Below are positions 59,960 to 64,000 of a DNA stretch of 64,000 bases, piece by piece. The stretch comes from Propioniferax innocua (GTDB taxonomy: Bacteria; Actinomycetota; Actinomycetes; Propionibacteriales; Propionibacteriaceae), in the NCBI RefSeq assembly GCF_006716235.1, contig NZ_VFOR01000002.1, positions 248,001 to 312,000 of the forward strand, read 5' to 3'. A program made the position numbers and the translations under genes. Position 1 is the first letter of the stretch, and each line of letters starts with the position of its first letter. The notes beneath the pieces were generated by a model. It did not search any database, was not told the origin of the DNA, and saw only the letters and a program-made list of their open reading frames with translations.

Positions 59960-61105
59960 ATGCTCGACGCAACGCTGCTCCCCTTACGTGACGACCAAGC
60001 TCGCCTGCGGCCCATGCACGATGGCGATGCCGCGAAATACGCCATCGGCACCAAGGACGTCGCCGTTCGTACCCATGCTCACCTGCCCGAACCCGACTAC
60101 ACCGAAGAGTCGGTCAGCAGCCTGATCCACGGACCGATCCAGGAGGGTCTGGAACGCGGAGACCTGGCCGTACTGTCGGTTGCGGATGCCCGGAGCGACG
60201 AGTTCGTCGGAAGCCTGGTCCTCTTCGGCGCCATCGAAACCTCCATCGAGGTGGGATTCTGGGTTCACCCCGACCACCGAGGGCAGGGCTTTGCCGCAGC
60301 GGCCCTGCTACTGGCCATCGAGTTCGTGCGCCGCAGCGGGTTCACCCGGCTGACCGCCCGGACCGTCCCGGAGAACATCGCTTCACAGCGCTCGCTGGAA
60401 CGCGCAGGGTTCCGACGCGGCGAGGAGACCCACGGCACGGCGCCATCGGGCGAGCAGACCCTGCTGACCCACTACGCCCGACCCGTCGCACCGCTCGGCG
60501 CCTTTCCACGGGAAACCGAACGGCTGCGACTACGCCTGCACGAGCATCGTGATGTGGGCCCGCTGCAGCGGATCTACGGGCGCCACGATGTCGCTCGGTA
60601 CCTGCTCGAGGATCCGTGGTCGATGGCGGACGCAGAACAGCAGGTCGCACGACGGATGCTCCGAACCGGGCTGGACGACGGCCGGACCGCGTTGGCTCTC
60701 GTCATCGAACATCACGACGAGGTGATCGGTGACGTCGCCCTGTGGTTGACCGACCCCGACCGCAGCGTGGCCGAGATCGGCTGGGTGATGGATCCGGATC
60801 AGGGCGGTCGCGGGCTGGCCACCGAGGCGGTCCGTACAGTTCTCGACATGGCTTTCCACGACTTCGAGCTCCATCGGGTCGTCGCACAGATGGACGCTCG
60901 CAACAAGGCGTCGGCACGACTGGCTGAACGCGTCGGTATGACCAAGGAAGCGCACATGCGTCAGGACTGGTGGAACAAGGGCGAATGGACCGACACCCTT
61001 GTCTTCGGTGTGCTGGCGAGCGACACCGACCGGCGCATCGCCTACTCCGTCGACGATGCGCCACGGCTCAAGCGCCCGGACCCTACTCAGCCCCACCCCT
61101 CATGA
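59960..61105 (+). CDS. two-domain GNAT acetyltransferase
   Basis: 381 residues with two complete GNAT domains. Domain 1 (about 1-180) has FWVHPDHRGQGFAAAALLLA; domain 2 (about 185-345) has WVMDPDQGGRGLATEAVRTV and AQMDARNKASARLAERVGM. Such tandem proteins acetylate antibiotics, peptides or ribosomal proteins; the substrate is unknown. The ATG at 59960 has TAGTTT exactly 7 bases upstream (leaderless). Divergent TetR control suggests an inducible, perhaps resistance-type, function. Its end overlaps the convergent MerR gene by 6 bases. Confidence 0.88.
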   Translation: MLDATLLPLRDDQARLRPMHDGDAAKYAIGTKDVAVRTHAHLPEPDYTEESVSSLIHGPIQEGLERGDLAVLSVADARSDEFVGSLVLFGAIETSIEVGFWVHPDHRGQGFAAAALLLAIEFVRRSGFTRLTARTVPENIASQRSLERAGFRRGEETHGTAPSGEQTLLTHYARPVAPLGAFPRETERLRLRLHEHRDVGPLQRIYGRHDVARYLLEDPWSMADAEQQVARRMLRTGLDDGRTALALVIEHHDEVIGDVALWLTDPDRSVAEIGWVMDPDQGGRGLATEAVRTVLDMAFHDFELHRVVAQMDARNKASARLAERVGMTKEAHMRQDWWNKGEWTDTLVFGVLASDTDRRIAYSVDDAPRLKRPDPTQPHPS

Positions 61106-61990
61106 GGGCAGGGTGAGACTGAAGTCCAGCACGACTCTCTTATCGGCAGCCCTTGTCTGTTGGCGTACGCGCATCGGGTCGGCCCCGGCATCTTCGGCTG
61201 CCATGGCCAACGCGACCCCGGCGCGTTGCGGCAGCAGACCACCGACGAGTCGACCCTCCGGTCCTGCTTCTGCTGCAGAGAGATCGCCTTCAACGGGAAT
61301 CTCCGTGGTGATGAACGCCTCGACACGCTCGGGCAGTTCTCCACACACCACCTCGTACCCGTCGACGGTAAAATCCGGCTGCACCGGCTCGTTCACGGCG
61401 ATGCAGTATCCGACCTGGACCACGCTCGGCCGGCTGGGCTCGCTACGAAATTCCATCCACCAAGACCGGTGATCCGATTCCTCAGAAGGAGCCAGGCCGC
61501 GCGAGCTCATCTCGGCGAAGAGACGACCGGCCAGAGTCTCCAGATGTTCGCTGCGCTCTTCGGCGGCAGCGTCCCCTTCTCCGTCGTCGTTCATGTCCTT
61601 GAGATCGAACGGCAGGAAGACACCGACCCATTGCTGTGCAGCACGCTGCCGCGTCTTCACCTGGCTCGCATCGATCTCGCGCCAACGCGGCGCCTCCGTC
61701 AAGGCCCAGTCCTCGAGTTCGCGTTGAACCGCAAGCTCGGCCTGACGCTGAGCAATCAACTCCTCGAGTTCATGAGGATGCGTCAGCGCCCTTTTCATCT
61801 CGGGAACTCCCATGCCGGACGCGCGCAACACCCGCAGCAGCACTGCCTCCTGCAACTGCGAGGCCCGATAACTGCGGTAGCCACTGAACTCATCCACGTC
61901 GGCCGCCGACAGGAGACCGATGTCGTCGTAATACCTCAACGTTTTGACACTCAGCCCCGTGCTGTAAGAAAACTGGCCGATATTCATCAT
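61100..61990 (-). CDS. MerR family regulator with effector-binding domain
   Basis: 296 residues. MerR HTH: IGQFSYSTGLSVKTLRYYDD, then IGLLSAADVDEFSGYRSYRA, followed by the long dimer helix (ELIAQRQAELAVQRELEDWA). The C-terminal half (SVVQVGYCIAVNEPVQPDFT onward) resembles GyrI/AraC-type effector-binding domains of drug-sensing MerR proteins. ATG 61990 or 61987 fits, with AAGGG upstream; the longer open frame to 62122 has no support. Its target is not evident. Confidence 0.88.
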   Translation of the reverse strand: MMNIGQFSYSTGLSVKTLRYYDDIGLLSAADVDEFSGYRSYRASQLQEAVLLRVLRASGMGVPEMKRALTHPHELEELIAQRQAELAVQRELEDWALTEAPRWREIDASQVKTRQRAAQQWVGVFLPFDLKDMNDDGEGDAAAEERSEHLETLAGRLFAEMSSRGLAPSEESDHRSWWMEFRSEPSRPSVVQVGYCIAVNEPVQPDFTVDGYEVVCGELPERVEAFITTEIPVEGDLSAAEAGPEGRLVGGLLPQRAGVALAMAAEDAGADPMRVRQQTRAADKRVVLDFSLTLPS

Positions 61991-62138
61991 GTGCAAGCCC
62001 TTCCGTCTCATCGTCAGCATCTGCTGACAGAACCACCGTGAGGCGTCCAGCAACTGGAGAGTCAACTCGCGGTGGACAAGCGGATCAGGGCAGCATAGAA
62101 GCCTTTGCGCGCCGAACTTCACAGGCGCTCACCCCGGG

Positions 62139-62552
62139 CTACCTCACACCGAGATCTTCGAGCAGGTCGACCACCCGTCTGCGAATCTCGTCCCGGATCG
62201 GCCGCACGGCGTCGACGCCCTGCCCGGCCGGATCATCCAGGACCCAGTCCTCGTAGCGTTTGCCGGGGAAATAGGGACAGGTGTCACCGCATCCCATGGT
62301 GATGACCACGTCGGAGGCCTGCACGGCGTCGGCGGTGAGGATCTTGGGCTGCTCGGCGGAGATGTCGATGCCCTCTTCGAGCATCGCATCGCGGACCGCG
62401 GGATTGATGCTGTCGGCCGGCGCGGACCCGGCGGAGCGGACCTCGACCCGCCCCTCGGAGAGGTGATGGGTGTAGGCGGCGGCCATCTGGGAACGCCCGG
62501 CATTGTGCACGCAGACGTAGAGGACGGAGGGTCGGGATTCCTGAACACTCAC
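62139..62552 (-). CDS. arsC: arsenate reductase, low-molecular-weight phosphatase type
   Basis: 137 residues. Reduces arsenate to arsenite. Active-site loop VLYVCVHNAGRSQMAAAYTH (CxxNxxRS), then DVVITMGCGDTCPYFPGKRY with the second cysteine pair and EDWVLDDPAGQ carrying the catalytic Asp. This is the thioredoxin- or mycothiol-linked family. The GTG at 62552 is chosen because GAAGGGG lies upstream and the N terminus then fits; the frame is open into acr3. It follows acr3 by 11 bases. Confidence 0.95.
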   Translation of the reverse strand: MSVQESRPSVLYVCVHNAGRSQMAAAYTHHLSEGRVEVRSAGSAPADSINPAVRDAMLEEGIDISAEQPKILTADAVQASDVVITMGCGDTCPYFPGKRYEDWVLDDPAGQGVDAVRPIRDEIRRRVVDLLEDLGVR

Positions 62553-62563
62553 AGCTGGCCCCT

Positions 62564-63673
62564 TCAGTTCGATGGTCGAGGTGTCGCGTCGTCTGGGCTC
62601 TGATCCGCGCTGTGCGGGAAACGCTTGGCCAGCGCCAACGATACGTAGACCAGCCCGACGAGGATCGGCACCTCGATGAGCGGACCGACGACGGTGGCCA
62701 AGGCCTGCCCTGAGGTGATCCCGAAGGTGGCGATCGCGACGGCGATGGCGAGCTCGAAGTTGTTTCCGGCGGCGGTGAAGGCCAGCGTCGTGGTGCGCTC
62801 GTAGGTCATGCCGAGCACCTTGCCCAGCAGATATCCCCCGCCCCACATCAGTGTGAAGTAGGCCAGCAGCGGGATCGCGATACGGCCCACATCGAGAGGA
62901 CGCTCGATGATCTGGTCGCCCTGGAGAGCGAACATGACCACGATGGTGAACAGCAACCCATACAGGGCCCACGGGCCGACGCGGGGCAGGAACGAGGACT
63001 CATACGCCGCACGCCCCCACCGCTTCTCGCCGATCTTGCGCGAGAGGTACCCCAACAACAGCGGGATGCCGAGGAAGATCAGGACGCTCTTGGCGATCTG
63101 CCACATCGAGATGTCGAGGCCGGCCTGCTGCAGGCCGAGCCAACCGGGCAGCACGGAGAGGTAGAACCAGCCCAGTCCGGCGAAGGCGATGACCTGGAAC
63201 ACCGAGTTCAAGGCCACCAGCACGGCCGCGGCCTCACGGTCGCCACAGGCGAGGTCGTTCCAGATGATCACCATGGCGATGCAGCGGGCCAGACCGACGA
63301 TGATCAGGCCGGTGCGGTACTCGGGCAGGTCGGGCAGGAGAAGCCAGGCCAAGGCGAACATCAGCGCCGGGCCGATCACCCAGTTGAGGACCAGGCTGGA
63401 TCCGAGCAGCCTCCGGTCGGAGGTGACGGTGTCGAGCCGGTCGTAGCGGACCTTGGCCAGGACCGGGTACATCATCACGAGCAGCCCGATGGCGATCGGC
63501 AACGAGATGCCGTCGAGCTGGACCGAGGACAGGGCCTGCCCGAGTCCCGGCACAGCACGACCGAGCAGAAGCCCCACCATCATCGCTACCAGAATCCAGG
63601 CAGGGAGCCACCGATCGAGCACCGACATACGTTGGGCGACCGAAGCGTCCTGCTTCACCCCACGGGACGTCAT
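62564..63673 (-). CDS. acr3: arsenite efflux transporter, ACR3 family
   Basis: 369 residues, 10 membrane segments. Exports arsenite. ACR3 signatures: WLPAWILVAMMVGLLLGRAV, the conserved cysteine in IVGLARCIAMVIIWNDLACG, LVALNSVFQVIAFAGLGWFY and LAFTAAGNNFELAIAVAIATF. The ATG at 63673 overlaps the upstream methyltransferase stop as ATGA. Middle gene of arsM-acr3-arsC. Confidence 0.96.
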   Translation of the reverse strand: MTSRGVKQDASVAQRMSVLDRWLPAWILVAMMVGLLLGRAVPGLGQALSSVQLDGISLPIAIGLLVMMYPVLAKVRYDRLDTVTSDRRLLGSSLVLNWVIGPALMFALAWLLLPDLPEYRTGLIIVGLARCIAMVIIWNDLACGDREAAAVLVALNSVFQVIAFAGLGWFYLSVLPGWLGLQQAGLDISMWQIAKSVLIFLGIPLLLGYLSRKIGEKRWGRAAYESSFLPRVGPWALYGLLFTIVVMFALQGDQIIERPLDVGRIAIPLLAYFTLMWGGGYLLGKVLGMTYERTTTLAFTAAGNNFELAIAVAIATFGITSGQALATVVGPLIEVPILVGLVYVSLALAKRFPHSADQSPDDATPRPSN

Positions 63674-64000
63674 GCCGACTCCCCCGGCTTGGCCGCGCGG
63701 ATGAACGCACTGGCGAAGGCCCCGTCGAGGGCCGCGAGCGCATCATCGAGGGTCATGCCCTTCGGGAGGCTCTCCGGGGCCAGCTGGTCGGACATCTCTT
63801 GGAGGGCCTGACGGTCGTAATGGCGGGTGACCTCGATCGAGGCGTCCACGAAACCGGCATCGGTGAGCTTGGCGATGTAATCCGCATCGAGCAGCGATCC
63901 GGAGATGCATCCGGTCCACAACGACATGACGCCGCGCAGGGCGTCGGGGATCTCTCGGAGCAGGACGATGTCGGAGACGGCGAATCGGCCGCCTGGCCGC
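63670..64000 (-). CDS. arsM: arsenite S-adenosylmethionine methyltransferase, C-terminal part
   Basis: The 5' end lies beyond the right edge; 109 codons are visible. The in-frame sequence RPGGRFAVSDIVLLREIPDA, then MSLWTGCISGSLLDADYIAK and VDASIEVTRHYDRQA, matches the C-terminal half of ArsM, including the cysteine in TGCISG that binds As(III). It methylates arsenite to volatile or less toxic forms. It is first visible gene of the ars operon and overlaps acr3 by 4 bases. A regulator presumably lies further right. Confidence 0.9.
   Translation of the reverse strand, partial: RPGGRFAVSDIVLLREIPDALRGVMSLWTGCISGSLLDADYIAKLTDAGFVDASIEVTRHYDRQALQEMSDQLAPESLPKGMTLDDALAALDGAFASAFIRAAKPGESA

Overview
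This window comes from a high-GC Gram-positive chromosome (Actinomycetota). The two-ClpP plus ClpX cluster, WXG100-type proteins, the folC/DUF4233/ndk order, an Obg-L27-L21-RNase E block, a DtxR-type iron box, an adenosylcobalamin riboswitch on ribonucleotide reductase genes and many probable leaderless genes all fit, and together they suggest a member of the Propionibacteriaceae or a close relative. The genus is an inference. No rRNA, tRNA, CRISPR array, transposase or phage gene was found.

Layout. Positions 1-10760 are almost all on the minus strand: a truncated peptide-binding lipoprotein, proB-obg, a three-gene WXG100/YbaB cassette, rpmA-rplU, a membrane protein, RNase E/G and the TIGR03936 protein. 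At 10809-15844 three plus-strand genes (CynX/NimT-like MFS, DUF2207 protein, NAD-malic enzyme) separate the TIGR03936 gene from its usual partner, the TIGR03960 radical SAM gene (15988-17949). At 18150-18944 lies a compact metal module: an SmtB-like ArsR repressor with its operator and a His-rich/Cys-rich metallothionein-like protein. Then come ndk, DUF4233 and folC (minus), a MauE/DoxX-DsbA pair, valS, an AtoE-type transporter and a RecQ helicase with a phosphoribosyltransferase-like tail (plus).

Positions 29151-36479 form the most unusual locus. It holds a decayed von Willebrand A (VWA) gene fragment, a divergent XRE regulator, a promoter with a dyad, three tandem mosaic VWA surface-protein genes of about 1.83 kb each, and a convergent membrane-anchored Ser/Thr kinase. 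Next are an SdaC-like permease, clpX-clpP2-clpP1, an 850-bp repeat-rich intergenic region, and tig.

Positions 43399-51299 carry an orphan PTS IIB, a DUF488 protein, a Crp/Fnr regulator, a CPG-type heavy-metal ATPase with its metal-binding partner, and nrdHIEF under a cobalamin riboswitch. Positions 51314-61990 are accessory: DUF1801, acetyltransferases, a cupin, an iron-regulated siderophore-use pair, nitrobindin, VapBC, ArfB, a second DUF2207 protein, and TetR and MerR regulators. The window ends in an arsenic operon (arsM-acr3-arsC).

Cross-cutting patterns. A 46-bp palindromic element occurs at 41077, 47034 and 51314. At least twelve genes have a TANNNT -10 element exactly 6-7 bases before the start codon, which predicts leaderless mRNAs.
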